A DNA stretch of 64,000 nt from Anarhynchus alexandrinus (Eukaryota > Chordata > Aves > Charadriiformes > Charadriidae): assembly GCA_008711295.1 (NCBI GenBank), contig VUYV01000020.1, positions 1,127,113-1,191,112 of the forward strand, read 5' to 3'. The notes below the pieces were generated by a model. The model was given only the letters and a program-made list of their open reading frames with translations. It had not been told where the DNA came from and did no database searches. Below, piece after piece: positions 22,151 to 34,493 of this stretch. Position 1 is the stretch's first letter. Every line of letters begins with the position of its first letter. The position numbers were made by a program, and so were the translations under genes.

Positions 22151-24635
22151 CCTTGATTTCCTTTGCCTTCTCCTTCTGCCTTGCATCCTGGTTTTGTTCC
22201 ATTGTGTAATAGACCCTCCAGCATTGCCTCTGGAGGCTACAGGGCACCAGCAACCTGCCAGATGGACTCTTGGATTTGGGCCCAGAGCCTCCAAAAGCAT
22301 CTAGGTCCCTAAAGCCCATTGAAATGAATGGGAGGTAGGCACCAAAATACTTGTGTGGAGCTCAGCCTGGGTTCCCTGCTCAGCGAGAAGAGGGTGGTCT
22401 GATGGGCAGGAACGTGGGGGCAGGACTCCTGGGTTCCTTCCCAGCCTCTGATGCCAAGGAGTGCAGCGATGGTCCCAACCCTGCCTTTGTCCTGTCAGGA
22501 GGGAGCCAAGGCCCAGGTGCTGGGCATTGTACAGGCACGACTAGATGTGATCCTGGTGGAGCTTACAATCCAAGATGAAAGTAAAGCTCTGAACCTGCCC
22601 TTCACTGGTAATGGACTTACTGTTTGCAGTTGGAGTAGTGTGTATGTAACCCGTGGCCAGTGGTGGCTCAGCAAGACCTCACCATCTTGGCCAACGTTGA
22701 ACAAAGAACTCCAGCTCTGACCGTGCTCATCACTTCTTGGGGGATTTTGATACTGCTGCATCTGTTGTGATGTGCTTTGGGGTCTCTGAGAGCAAAAGCT
22801 CTTTGGAAGTGGTGTCCTTTCCTCATCAGTCATGGAGGTCAGTGTATCACATGTCAGTCATCTGGCCACGCTGGAAAGGAGCATATGGGATGTTCGTGGA
22901 TGTCTGGGAGGTGACTCACCCAGGTTGGTACAGACCACTGAGTTCATGGCTGCCTCGGTCCTGCTCTTGTGAAGGTAACGGATCTGGCTTTTATTAAGGG
23001 TGGACTTAGGTAGCTCAACAGGTGGATGTGCAGTCACAGCCTCTGCAGAGGGCAGAGTGGAGGAAAGAGGATGAGTACTTGAGGAGGCTCTGGTTCGTCT
23101 TCTTCAGTAACATCTTGTGCAGTGCAGTGGTGAGGTGAGAAGGTGAGCGGGGCCTGTCTGTGGATGCTGCTGCGTGAGGAACCTGAGGAGTTGCTTCTCT
23201 TGTGTATTCACCACCGGCTTCTGGTTTGTGAGGATGGATCTATCAGCTGTTTTGCAGATGGCTGGGCAAGGTGACAAAGACAGAGCAAGCCTATCCTCAG
23301 CAGACCTGCATTGTCTCTGTGTGACCTGGGAAATGTTTACAAGTCATCGAATTCAAAAGATTGAAACTGGCAGGTCAGTGTCGCTCCCTTGGGCTGAGCT
23401 GCAGAGACCTCTCTGGATGTGAAATCCAGGTCTCCTGGATGGATGAAGCTGTGCATCCCTACCGTCAGCTGCAACATGTCAAGCCCTGTCCACTGATGGC
23501 AATCTGAGCTGGCCACTCCTGGAGCCTGGAGAAGAGCATGCTGCACTCCTCTCTTCCTGCCTCTGAGGGCTCAAGAGAAGTAGGACATATGCAGAGCCAG
23601 GTGACATGGTAGTCACCTACTTCACGACGCAGCAGCTGTGCCTGGCTGGATGGCATGTTTCAGTCGGGACAACTACCCCCTCGAAGGATTCACTTGTGTG
23701 TGGCTCCAGCAGAGCAGAGGCAGCTGCCTCAAACCACTGCAGTGAGAACCTGCCCCAGCCAGCTCTGAATGAGGTACCTGGCGCCCTGGAAGCAGTCCAG
23801 CTCTTCTCCTTTATTCTCCAGGGTGGATGTGGCTGGACCGTCACGTGTCATGAGGAGAGCAACTGCAGGTTGTTGTTGGAGGGGAGCTCAGCTTCACTGA
23901 GGAGGCTGCGTGTGGGTGAGGACCCCGCTCCTGGATGGGCTGGGATGCAGGAGCGTGGCTTCCCCTCACCCTGCCCAGCCTGAGCCCTGGCTCACGTGTG
24001 CCCCGTCCTGAGGTGAGCTGAGTACACGTGGAACGAGGCCAGGTTTGCAGGCTGGCACTCTGATCTCGGCATGCAGCCTTTCACCCCGCGCATGACAACT
24101 TTCCCTCAAAGGCTTCTGGTCACGTCCACGTCTTGGTGGCTGGCTAATTAAAAAGCTCTCTTCAGGCAGCTGGCTGGTGCTTTCCTGGTGCCTGCTTCGT
24201 TTATTCTCTGGGATTCAAAGAGCCGAGGTACCTCAAGATGGAGAAAAGGGTGCCCCGGGCAGACATGACAGAAATCCCCACTAGCAATGGGAGAAGGGTG
24301 CTTTTGGTTGGAAACTCCTTTCATCTTTCCCATTTGGCACCTACTATCTATTTTAACCCCTCGTTGTTAACATCTTATGCTGGTGATCGGGTCTGTAAGT
24401 CAGTCATGCTCTGCCAGACACCTGCAGTGCCTATGTTAGAAATGCCTGTAAAGCTTCTGTCCTCCAGCGTGGTCCCATGAAGGACTTTGGAAGCCCAGAG
24501 GAACTCCATCCCACAGGCCACATCCTCCACCATCTGCCTATGGGAGCTTTGCTAGTGAGAGATGGGTATTTTTATCCCAGACCATGTGGTGAGAGTACTG
24601 GCAGCCTCTCTGTGCTTGGGATGCTTGGAATTTTA
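22151..24635. other. Intergenic sequence downstream of VEGFA
   Basis: No gene, RNA or exon recognised. The first ~450 bases contain an old SINE-like remnant. The remainder is unique sequence of moderate GC content with only short, unsupported frames. Confidence 0.7.
22285..22590 (+). repeat. Old amniote SINE-like remnant
   Basis: It includes the self-complementary 'cccattgaaatgaatggg' with 'aggtaggcacc', then 'gcaggactcctgggttcc' and 'gctgggcattgtacag ... gagcttacaatccaaga'. These are phrases I associate with ancient MIR/CORE-type elements in turtles, crocodilians and birds. Exact family and limits cannot be set without a repeat search. Confidence 0.45.
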
Positions 24636-25269
24636 AATCATAGAATCGTTAGAGTCAGAAGGGACCTTAAAGATCATCCAGTTCCAACCCCCTTGCCCTG
24701 GATAGGGACACCTTCCACTAGACCAGGTTGCTCAAAGCCCCATCCAGCCTGGATTTGAACACTTCTGGGGATGGGGCATCCACAACTTATCTTGGCAATC
24801 TGTTCCAGTGTCTCACCACCCTCACAGTAAAGAATTTCTTCCTCATATCTAATCTAAACCTACCCTCTTTCAGTTTAAAACCACTATCCCTCATTCTGTC
24901 ACTAAACTCCCTGATAAAGGGTCCCTCCCCATCTTCCCTGTAGGCCCCCTTTAGGTACTGGAAGGCCGCTATAAGGTCTCCCCAGAGCCTTCTCTTCTCC
25001 AGGCTGAACAACCCCAACTCTCTCAGCCTGTCCTCACAGGAGAGGTGCTCCAGCCCTCGGATCATCTTTGTGGCCCTCCTCTGGACTTGCTCCAACAGGT
25101 TCATGTCCAATGAGGGCCCCAGAGCTGGATGCAGTACTCCAGGTGGGGGTCTCACAAGAGTGGAGTAGAGGGGCAGAATCACCTCCCTCGCCCTGCTGGC
25201 CACGCTGCTTTTGATGCAGCCCAGGACGTGGTTGGCCTTCTGGGCTGTGAGTGCACATTGCCAGCTCAT
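24636..25269 (-). mobile_element. CR1 LINE fragment, 5'-truncated, minus strand
   Basis: On the minus strand this reads as the 3' part of chicken-repeat-1. A 160-codon frame (25269 to 24787) matches the C-terminal end of the CR1 reverse transcriptase protein, with LLEQVQRRATKMIRGLEHLS, LRELGLFSLEKRRL, DLIAAFQYLKGAY, GFKLKEGRFRLD, and RKKFFTVRVVRHWNRLPR. A TAA then interrupts the family frame, where CR1 normally continues about 30 residues. The 3' UTR follows (CAACCTGGTCTAG, GGGGGTTGGAACTGGATGATC), ending in the ATTCTATGATT tail at 24636. The 5' truncation and stop make it dead. The Met at 25269 is only an internal codon at the truncation point, not a true start. Confidence 0.93.
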
Positions 25270-28200
25270 AGGCTAATCCTAATTGTCCAGCACAAGGTCT
25301 GAAGTCTGGATCTGTGCAAGCACCACGCTCCCACGGGGCCGGGCCACTGTGGCCCCAGCGGCATTGTGCCACCGCACAGGCAGCTGCTGGCCCCCACCGT
25401 TTCCCACAGCACCTGATGCCCCACAGCACAACGGGGCTGCTGAGCTGCCGACCATCCCAGAGGGACCAGACCCTTGGACTCCAGCCAAGTCCCCCCTCTC
25501 TCATAGGAGGTGGTGAATTGTGGATAAGAGCTGGGAGGTGATATCCCCCACACCAGCAGTGAAGGAGGATGCAAGAGGAATGCGAAGAGCGCCTGACCAC
25601 AGCTTTAAGGAAGGCTTTCCCTTTGGTTCAGGGAGCTGGGAGGACCCTGGGGGCTTTGCACCATGGAGGGGATGAGGGTCAAGTCCCTCCTTAAAAGTGG
25701 TTTGCTGGCTGCACGTGTTGGGGAGGGGGTTCCAAGGTATCTCCCGGAGCTGTAGCTTGCCATTTCTTAGAGGAAATTACAGGCTTATACAGGCAAACTT
25801 GGCAAATGGGCTTGTTGGGCATGTGCCACCCAATTTACCTGCCCAAGGCTGGCCTCCCGAGGCCAAAAAAGCCCTCCCACAGGGGTTTCTTTTGACGGGC
25901 TGCCCGAGCCACCTCTGTACATCCAGGCTGAGGGACACATTAGGAAATAACTGCGCTTCAGTGCTATATCGGTATGTTGTGATACGGCGCTAATCTTGCT
26001 GGTTCACGCTCTTTATTTTTACCTCGCTCTTTCGGATGCCCCAGACACATTTTTGGGGGTAAAAAAAAAAAAGTGCCCAATCCCTCCCTAATGGGGGATT
26101 GCCCAAGCATCTCCTTAGGCATCAGGGCTGCCCACTACAACCTGATGCCGCTGTAGGGTCCTATGTGCCTGTAGCAGCCAGGTACCTCTGGTGCCCACCC
26201 CGCGCTGCCCATCTCCTGCACGCAGCAGGGGGAAGGCATTGTGCTGCAAGCCCCATGCCAGCACGGCAGGGGTTCAGCTGGGGGGTTACTTCAACACCTC
26301 CTCCGCCAGCTATTCTGGGAGCTGTCGGTGCGCTCCGTTCTTGGAGCGTGTCGCGTGGTGGGACCCAGGCTGGGAAAGGCGTCTGGCTCTGCTGAGCGCC
26401 CTGCCAAGACCGCCGATGAGTGGCAATTCCTGCTGAGCACTCCCCAGGGAGGCCTGTGTAATGCTGGAATAATCTGTGATGCAGGTCAGGATGTCGTGCT
26501 CCCAACCTGTGTGGTGCCTTGGAGGTGAGAAGTTTTGGCTGTAGGTGGCAATACCTTTGGATCTCAGTTGAATGGGTCTGTGGTGAAGGAAGGGCGTGTC
26601 TCACACAAGCCCTTGGGCCTTTTGTGTGCAACCATGTTCGATGGGAGCATTATCTAAGCAAAAGGGGAGAGACCTAACCCCTTAGCTGCAAGCCCTATGG
26701 ACAGCTTGGGAGAGGTGGCAGAAGATGAGTACAACGATCAGATTAAGCAAATAATCCAGTTCCATCACCTCTTCAGAGATTTTAAGGCCAGAAGTTTGAC
26801 CTGCCTGAACTGACCAGAGCCCTTCTCCTTCGTCTTGCCCGTAACTCCTACTTGAGCCATGGTGTACACTTTGCAAAGGCATCCAAGCTGCCGTCTCACT
26901 GCCTGGCCTTCCTGGCCTTTTGACCCACAGAGAACCTGCTGGCACTGGAGGCATCCTGCGCCGTGAACATACTGATACCCGGGGAGTATGGGTTTGTGTT
27001 ATTGGCCTCTTCTCCAGAAGCTGGGCTCCCACTGGCACCCCTCCCTGCCCTTCCTTGCCTCGGGAAGGAACTCGAGCTCTGACTCCACGAGTGCAGAAGC
27101 AAAAGCCCCAACAGAGCTTTATGATGGACTCATTCCTTTCAAAGAAAACCCTCACCTGGCTGCTCGGAGGCCAGCGCAAGACTGACTTCTGAAAAAACAA
27201 CGTGCTGTCAGTCACCTCCACTGTCTTTTTTCCCAGCTTGAATTGGATTGTTCCTCTGTCAAGTCCCCTTCCTTATGTTGGACAGCTTGCCGGAATGTTC
27301 ATGCCTTCTTTTTTTTGCATTGCAAGGACCTCACATCTGGGAGAAGCAGCCTGGAGACTCCTGAGCAGATCACGTTTCTTCTAAGGTGTTGTTGCTCCTG
27401 GGGAATAAGGAGCCAACTCCTCCCTATTTTGATTTATCTCACCATTGGAAGTGTGGCGAATGGGGGGTCAACAGCACTGGATCTGATTGTTTCCAGTCTC
27501 CATAGGCACCACAGATTATGAGTCATAGGCTCATCCTGAGTTACTCGGTGACTAATCTGAGGCTGGTCTTGAGGCTTAGGGCCAATTTCTTGCTCGCAGT
27601 ATTGGCTTGCCAGAGCTCTGTGTTGTGAATGTGCAGTGTAAACCTAGTGAACGCACGGCACCTAGGAGAACTGGCTGAGCTGCCGGAGGTGGTGCTGATG
27701 AGTCAGGGAGTGGCACTGCCCTCTGCACCAGTACCCCACTGGGGTGGCTGGATGTACCGTGCAAGAGGCTGTGACATTCGTGAGTCACTTTGTGGGACTG
27801 AGTGTGATCCACACCCCTGCTGAATTGTTGGGACCAGTCACGGACTCAGAGACAGTCCAAGAGGAACAACTTCTGGGTTTAGGTCTTGTCAACCAGTTGC
27901 AAATGTGCTGCTGTTCTGAACGTGTCTATCTTTGTGCAGGTTGTACCCTGCAGCCTAACATGTTGCACTGCCTGGACTCTGTCCTGCTCTTTAGCCTCTG
28001 TTTTCTCTGCCTTAGTTTCACCCTGTTGCTCTAAGTTTGCAGATGTGTCAGTAGATGTGTTCCCTTCCTCTCTGACGTAGACCCCTCAGATGCTTATGGA
28101 GCCTCATCATGTCTCCTCTGTGGATATTTCTTGGCCACTGACATAAAATGGTTCTTCAAAGTCCCTGGCATCAGCTCATTGAGCTCTGTCCTCGATCATT

Positions 28201-31200
28201 CCTGTTCCTCATTTCCTAACACCTTTCATATATAACAGTAATACTCCTTTTCCCTCAAAAGGTGTCTGCTGCTGAACACGCTCAAAGGTGGATCATGACA
28301 GAACCGCAGAAGAGAAAACAGGCAGTTGGCTCTGAACATATCACCTTGTGTCCCTCTCTGGATGCATCTGTCTGTGGTTGCTCTTTCTCAATGTCTTCTG
28401 GCAGTTCTGCTTTCCAGGGTGTCCCCTCCCACCACAAAGCAGCTTTGCCCCAGATACATTAGCTTATCTTTTCCCAAGTTAAATCTCATTTTGTTTCCTG
28501 CTCGTTTCTAATCTCTCTAAATCCTTTTGGAGGATTTCTCAGTTTGCACTGGAATTTGCAATCACTTCTGCCGGAGGTGCCAGCTTGGGGAGTTCACGGG
28601 GAACCTTCTCCTTGGTGCTGCTGAGTCAGGAGGGTGCTGCGGCTCCCAGTGCCGGGGTGGTGGTGGTGGTGCTGCCCCACAGTTTGGGTGCAGGTGCGGT
28701 CCTGCACGTAGCTGTGTTCAATCATCTGGTGAGCTGTATTTCTCCCTCACCATCAGATAGGAATTGCCTAGCGCAGCTGGAGGAACCGTGGGAGTCAGCG
28801 GGTCCCAGTCTGTAGAGCGGAGCAGAGGTGTGGGAAGTGAGGGAGCTGGGATCAGTTCCCAGCTGGGCCACCAGTGCTCTGCTTTCCCTCCCTGCCTTGA
28901 TTTCTCCATGCTTAATACAAATCTCTTCCTCTTCTTTTGGGGCCCTTGATAGACGATCAAGTGCCATTCACTGCTTATTATTTTACTGCCAGTTAGTAGA
29001 AGGCTTCCCATCTCGCCGATCCTGGTCCCAGCTGCAATCATGTTTTCCTGCTCCTCTCCATCATTTGAGAGAGAACCTCAACAGTTATTTTGGTGTCGAT
29101 AGCACCTCCTTCCATCTGCTCTTTGGGAAGGGGACAGGAGCATATGGGGCTACGGGGGTGGAAGGGAGGGGAAACAGCAAGGCACAGCTCAGGAGGGGCT
29201 GGGAGAGGTAGGGGACAGTGCAAGGCCGATGAGGGCGGAAGGTAAGGGATGCCCTGTGAGGTGGGAGGATGAGGAGGAATAGTCTGTGTATCAGGAGTGG
29301 GGTGGGGCAAGCCTGAGATTATCTGGTAGCCCCGGGCTCAGGGAACCCTCCCAGTTACGAAACCTCCTGCGCTCCCATGGACACATCTCTTGTGTCGGTG
29401 CCGGTGTTAATTGCTTTGAGTGCTGGAAAGCTCATGGTTAGGGTTTGCAGGAGTGCCTGAGCTTCACTGGCACCTGGGGAGCCTTCTCTGGGCAGCCCCT
29501 CAGCCTCCCCGTGCCAGGGAGAGCCCTGCTGCAGAAGGAGTGGTCGTGAGGTGCCACAGGGGTGCCTCCACAGCTATGGGCTCCATGGAGTCTCCCCTGC
29601 CTGTGGGGTGACCATGCAGGCGAAGAGGCAGCTGCTAGAGCCCCAGGGTGGCCAACGCTGAGAGTCTTGTGCGACTCACATCAGCACAGGGGCCGTGCGG
29701 TGTGCAAGACTACCTGCTTTTAGTCAAACCAAAAAAGCTTTCAATCCTTTGTACTCCTGAAAAAATAAAATACAACACGACCCAAATATACTGCAAAAGC
29801 TTAGAAGGCAAACGACCCCAGATGGAGTTAGTTTGCAAACCACTGTGGGGTTCAGCGGGGCAGGTGATTTCCCAGCAATGACTTTCCTTCCTAACCTTAA
29901 ATCCTGCTGGTGAGTCCCCTCGAGCACACCTCAGACTGCTCTCCAAGCTCTCACCATATTCCTTTACGTGCCGGTTCCACCCTGTTTTTAATCCGCTCCC
30001 CATCTTTTGGTGTTGTCAATCTCAGACCTTTCCTAAGCCTGGAAGAGGATTGTATGTACGTCCTTGTCTCGCTGTGGATATTTTTTACAGTTTCTCTCCC
30101 GGTTTTAAGTCACTCAAGCCCTGTTTGCCTTTTGGGTTGTAGATGCACACAAAACCCAGGCATCCAATCAGAGGTATCCACAGCAACTGCTAAATATTTT
30201 TTTCCAGGGGGGACCTTCAAAGCCTGTTGGTGGAGAGGTGAAATTTTGGCTGTTCTGTGCCAGGGTACGTCACCTTACACCTATCCAAGGGCTGTTTCAG
30301 AGGGCTGTTGCCCTGCTTCACTCCAAAGTATCTTTACATCCCTTTCAGGCTCCTCAGACATCTGAGCACCGTGAGCCAAACCCATTAGCTCCTCATCCTC
30401 GGTGTCCTGGGATCATTCAGCAGTGACCAGAGCACTGGCACCCTGTGGCTTCCTCATTGGAGGCTCTGCTCCGAGCGCCGAGTTTTCACTTTGTCTTTAA
30501 TCACATCACCAAGTTTTAATGCCTGGCAAGAACTTTGACCCTTATCCCGGGATTAGTTGTTATCCTTAAGAGCTTTCCGTGGCAAGCCTTATAAAAGAAC
30601 TCCAGCCTTGGAGAATGCGGGCAAATCATGTCCACCGGGTTAATTTTCTTTATTAGCTGACTACCTCGTTTTTCCGTCGGCAGCCCTCGAATATTGTCTC
30701 CTCGCTATGGGAGAAGGGCCGTTCCCATCAGTTCACAGGAAGTTCACTGCCGGGATCCTTGTGACCACCAAGCCACCCTCAGCAAGAAGGGGAAATCTTG
30801 GCCTTGGTGAAATTAAGGGAAAAACTTTATGTTCCCTCGTCGGGCTGGTTCGCATCCCGCCCCAGCAAAATTAGGCAGCGATGGAGGGCTGCCAGACAGA
30901 CCCTGTAGAGAGGCAAAACGTTTTAAATAAGGGGTGTAGAGGCAGCTGGGGTTAAGCAGAGGTAGCAAAATCCACTCGGCTGTTTAGCAAGTTGTCTTCA
31001 TGACAAGAAATGTAGGCATCTGCCTCTCTCCTTGTAAAAAAAAAAGGGGGGATTTTTGTTCTGTTTATTGGCTGTTATTTTGCATGTGTCTGCAAGGTCC
31101 TCGGATACGGGAAAACCAGGAGCACAGTGCTTTTTGCTGGAAGCAATTAGAGGCAGGATTCACAGGTATATTCTGGCTGCTTTCAGCCTTTCCCGTGACA

Positions 31201-31949
31201 GAAAGCAGCTGCACACCCAGCATTAGCCAATCTGCTAATAGGCTGTGTCACAAGACACAGCATCACCATGTCTCACAAAGCAACTGCATTGTCCTCCCTA
31301 AGCTTATTGTGTGAAATATCACGGGAACACCACCAAATCGTGTCCCGCAGACCGTTCCAGACTAAACATCCATGGCCCGGCTCCCTGACCCGGATTGGGG
31401 TCCTTGAGGGAGGAGAGGAGGTACCTCGCTTTTACTGTGCTGGGGGCGCAGGGGGTCCGTGCGCTTGTTCGGCATCTCCGTGCAGACCTGCCTGTATGCA
31501 TGGACTCCGATGCATCCAGAGGCTCCTCATTTTCTCGGTCAGATGATAAGTGCGTGGAACACGTTAATGACAAAAAAAACCTGTCTGTGGGTACTCCTGG
31601 AGTGGGTCTTTGCCTCTCCCAGCCCAGGCGACCAGTCAGACTGAGCCCTGCACCAGAAAAGAGTGGACCCTTTGAATCCAGGGTGCTAACTAGCTCTGGG
31701 TGACTGGTCTCCAACTCGCTGAGGGTGGGGGGGTGTGGGTAAAGACTGAAGGCAGAGTAATGATAGGAAACCTGCTTGGAGGCTACTACAGAGAACGAAG
31801 GCAGTTTTGGATAGGGTCTTTTAGCCAAGACGCACCAAAACTGCAGCCTCTGTGGGAGATTTTTTGCCAAACCCTGTGTTTTGGCTTGGTGTAAAAGCAG
31901 CTGGCTAGAAGTTACGGGGTTGTGCAGTACAGGTGATCCTGTACCTTGG
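25270..31949. other. Intergenic sequence, no gene seen
   Basis: No exon, RNA gene or long repeat recognised. A weak MIR-like stretch sits at about 28840-28935. A motif-dense unique block at about 30480-30930 is listed separately. Frames of up to ~190 codons occur on both strands but overlap each other and show no family motifs. Confidence 0.65.
30480..30930. promoter_or_regulatory. Candidate conserved noncoding element
   Basis: This block stands out from its neighbours by AT-rich motif clusters in unique sequence: 'aactttgaccc' (nuclear-receptor-like), 'gggattag' with 'gttatcc' (OTX/PITX-like), 'ggttaatttt' and 'ttattagctgac' (homeodomain-like), and 'gaaattaagg'. Coding frames are absent. 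The call rests on texture only; conservation has not been tested. Confidence 0.3.
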
Positions 31950-32135
31950 TGCTGCGCCAGATCTGGGACTCCTGGGTCCTCTTCCCAGCCCTGTGCCTCG
32001 CTTGCTAATTAGGGTGGTGTCACTCACTACTCTGCCTCAGTTTCCTCATCTGTCAGTGTCGATAACAGTGCTGTGGTGATAACAGTACCGAGCTGCCCTG
32101 GGGGATGATCTGTGAGTGAATTAATGCCGAGGAGT
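31950..32135 (+). repeat. MIR-like SINE, nearly full core
   Basis: The sequence follows the MIR order: 'ctgggactcctgggtcctc ttcccagccctg', a gap, 'gcctcagtttcctcatctgt', then 'gataacagtgctgtggtgataa' and 'gagtgaattaatg'. This is the clearest MIR-type copy in the window. Family identity is from memory of the consensus. Confidence 0.65.
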
Positions 32136-32865
32136 TAAAGATGGATTAATTGGTAGCCTCTGTCGGCTGCTCAGAGATTCCATGATAGCGGACAGCGAGT
32201 GGTGAGCCGAAGTTTGGCGTGCTGTGCAAAGCCCAACTTCTGCTTACATTGCAGCCTGTCTCTGAGTCTTTGCCCCTCTCTGAGTGGCTCCAGAGGAGAG
32301 TCACGCCTTGATGAAGACAAGCGCTCATCAGTCACCTAATGTTATTTCCAGGTGTGCAGCAGTCTGTGTGGGCAGGACGGAGTAGCTTCCCAGCTGCAAC
32401 TGTCTTCCCCTGAGGCAATATGTAAAGAGATAATGCAGGGGTAACATCCTCTAGGAGACCCCCACACGTTGTGTGTGATGACAGCAAAAAGGGAAAAAAC
32501 TAGGAGAAAAAGAGCAAAGCGGGATGTTGCTTGTAGCATGCTAGTGCTGTAGTGTTTTAACCATAAACTGGTAAGAGCTAGGAAGCAGGACTCCGGAGGA
32601 GAGAACCCTGGAGAGTGCAAAGCATCGCACAAAGTCTGCTGGCAGGGTAAGATCAAGAACTGGAAAGAAATGTCTGCTGAGAGCTGGATTTGGCCTTCAC
32701 CTCCACAGCACAAACTGTGAGTCTGGGGTATGACAGCTGCTTATGGAGTTTTAAGTTTTTTCAGTCTCTGAACGCGTGTCCCTCTTCCAGGGGAGTTTCA
32801 GAGCTCTTCAGAGAAGTCAGATGCGTAGTTCTCTGCAGAACACCCAACAAAGTGCCCTACTTCGT
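32136..32865. other. Intergenic, nothing recognised
   Basis: Unique sequence between two MIR-like copies. No coding, RNA or repeat signal noticed. Confidence 0.6.
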
Positions 32866-33012
32866 CACTTCTTCTGGATCACTAAGATGTAGTTGCCAGA
32901 TCTGTGATCACCTCTGGAACGCAAGCAGAAGATCACCCTTGGTGGATCATTTCACCTCTCTGCACCTCAATTTCCTTCTCTGTGAAACAGGGATGTTAAG
33001 ACCAACATCCTC
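32866..33012 (+). repeat. Second MIR-like remnant
   Basis: Includes 'cttctggatcac', 'catttcacctctctgcacctc', and 'aatttccttctctgtgaaac' followed by 'agggatgttaag'. The 3' half is the better match. The limits are approximate. Confidence 0.5.
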
Positions 33013-34448
33013 CTAAACAGCAGCGTGGTGCCCAGAGGCTGACAGGGCACATGGGGCAGGAGCAAGGGCAGAGCTGGGGGGCCATGCGTATGTCTGAGCG
33101 AGACCCCAGAGGACCAGGACTCTTCGTGGATAGGGGATGGTGCCTCCGGCGCAGCCGAGTGCAGGCAGTGGGAAGAAAGCGGATGCTCAGCGCTGGCACG
33201 TCTGCTCTGCGCCCTTTCGCACAAGCTGTGCTGTGTGTTACCCCGGGGACCTGGAGTCCCCCAGCCCATGGGGGCTGCCCTGCGTCTCACTTCAGGATGC
33301 TCCGCTTGTAACCCCCTCCCCTGCGTGCAGCGGGTCCCCGAGGCAGCTGGGAACCCACCTCGACCCCCATCCCCGCAGCTTCTGCCTCCAAAGATGGAGC
33401 CTCTTTCCCCTGAGAAGGGAGTGATGTGGCAATGCTCTCAGACCTTGGCTCGTACCAGCAGTAACCTCCGAGCTGCTGACTGTTGCTCAGCAATAAACAC
33501 CACTCGTGCTATTAATAAACACTATCTGTCAGCCTTGGTATTTTTAATGCCGGGACACTGTGCCCTGGCATGCGGAGCCACTCAGAGACCGAAGGCCGGA
33601 TTCGGAGACGGGTCTAAACTGGCGTAAGGCGCTGCATCGTGCAGCCCCGCAGCCTGCGCCTGTTGCAAGGTGGAAGGTCTCTGCTCTCCTTGCTGTGTTA
33701 GGCAGGATCCGAGTTCGTCCCCGCAAGGGATTTCCTCTCCCTCCCGTCGCAATCCCAAGGCACCGAGACTCAGAGACAGGCTCTACCCACTCTCGTAGCC
33801 TGGGATAGATCTAACAGGATCTCTGGACTCGTGTGAGTCAGGGAAAATACTTCAGCTTTTTCCCCACGATGTGCCAGTACGTTTAGCTGAATCAGCAAGG
33901 GAACACTGCCTACTTACACAGTGTCTTTGGACTCACAGTCCTGGTATAGGAAGTTTCAAGCACCAGCCTTAGACGCGCTCTCCTGTGCACAGAGGTCGTC
34001 GAGAAAGTCCTGATGGGACCGATGCCTCTGAACGGGGCGCCCTGGATCCTGCCCCCCACATGCGACTCCTCCGCTGAGAGCCTGGAAGAGAAATAGGAAG
34101 GAAAAGGAAGATGTGTGTGTGGGAGCCGGTCATGTTGTCCTGAAGCTCCCGGCTGCTTCCACCTGGCTGGGGTGTGAGCCATCCCTGCAACGAGCCGGTC
34201 CGTTCTCTGCTGGGGTTAGTCCTCACGCAGGCAGGGCCAAAGGGGGCTGGTGTGCTGTCGTGAGGGGGGGTCTGCATGGGAGAGGGTCCGGGGCAGGGGG
34301 GGACAGAGCCAATTTCACCTGCAGCCTCAGCCTTTGGCCCCTGGAAGTGCCAAATCTCGGGTGGCGAGCGGGTGGCTCCTCCCGTGCCCAGGGGCAGGGA
34401 GTGGGGCCGCGGGCGCTGTCGAGCCGGGGTGGGGTGTGGGTGATGTCA

Positions 34449-34453
<5 letters not shown>

Positions 34454-34489
<36 letters not shown>
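34454..34489. repeat. CA microsatellite
   Basis: Eighteen uninterrupted CA (AC) units, the longest pure dinucleotide repeat in the window outside the VEGFA 3' UTR. It is likely polymorphic. Confidence 0.95.

Positions 34490-34493
<4 letters not shown>

Noticed and set aside
24787..25269. 160-codon frame as an independent gene
   Set aside because: It is the truncated C-terminal part of a CR1 reverse transcriptase with a premature stop, no start of its own and the CR1 tail in the expected place.
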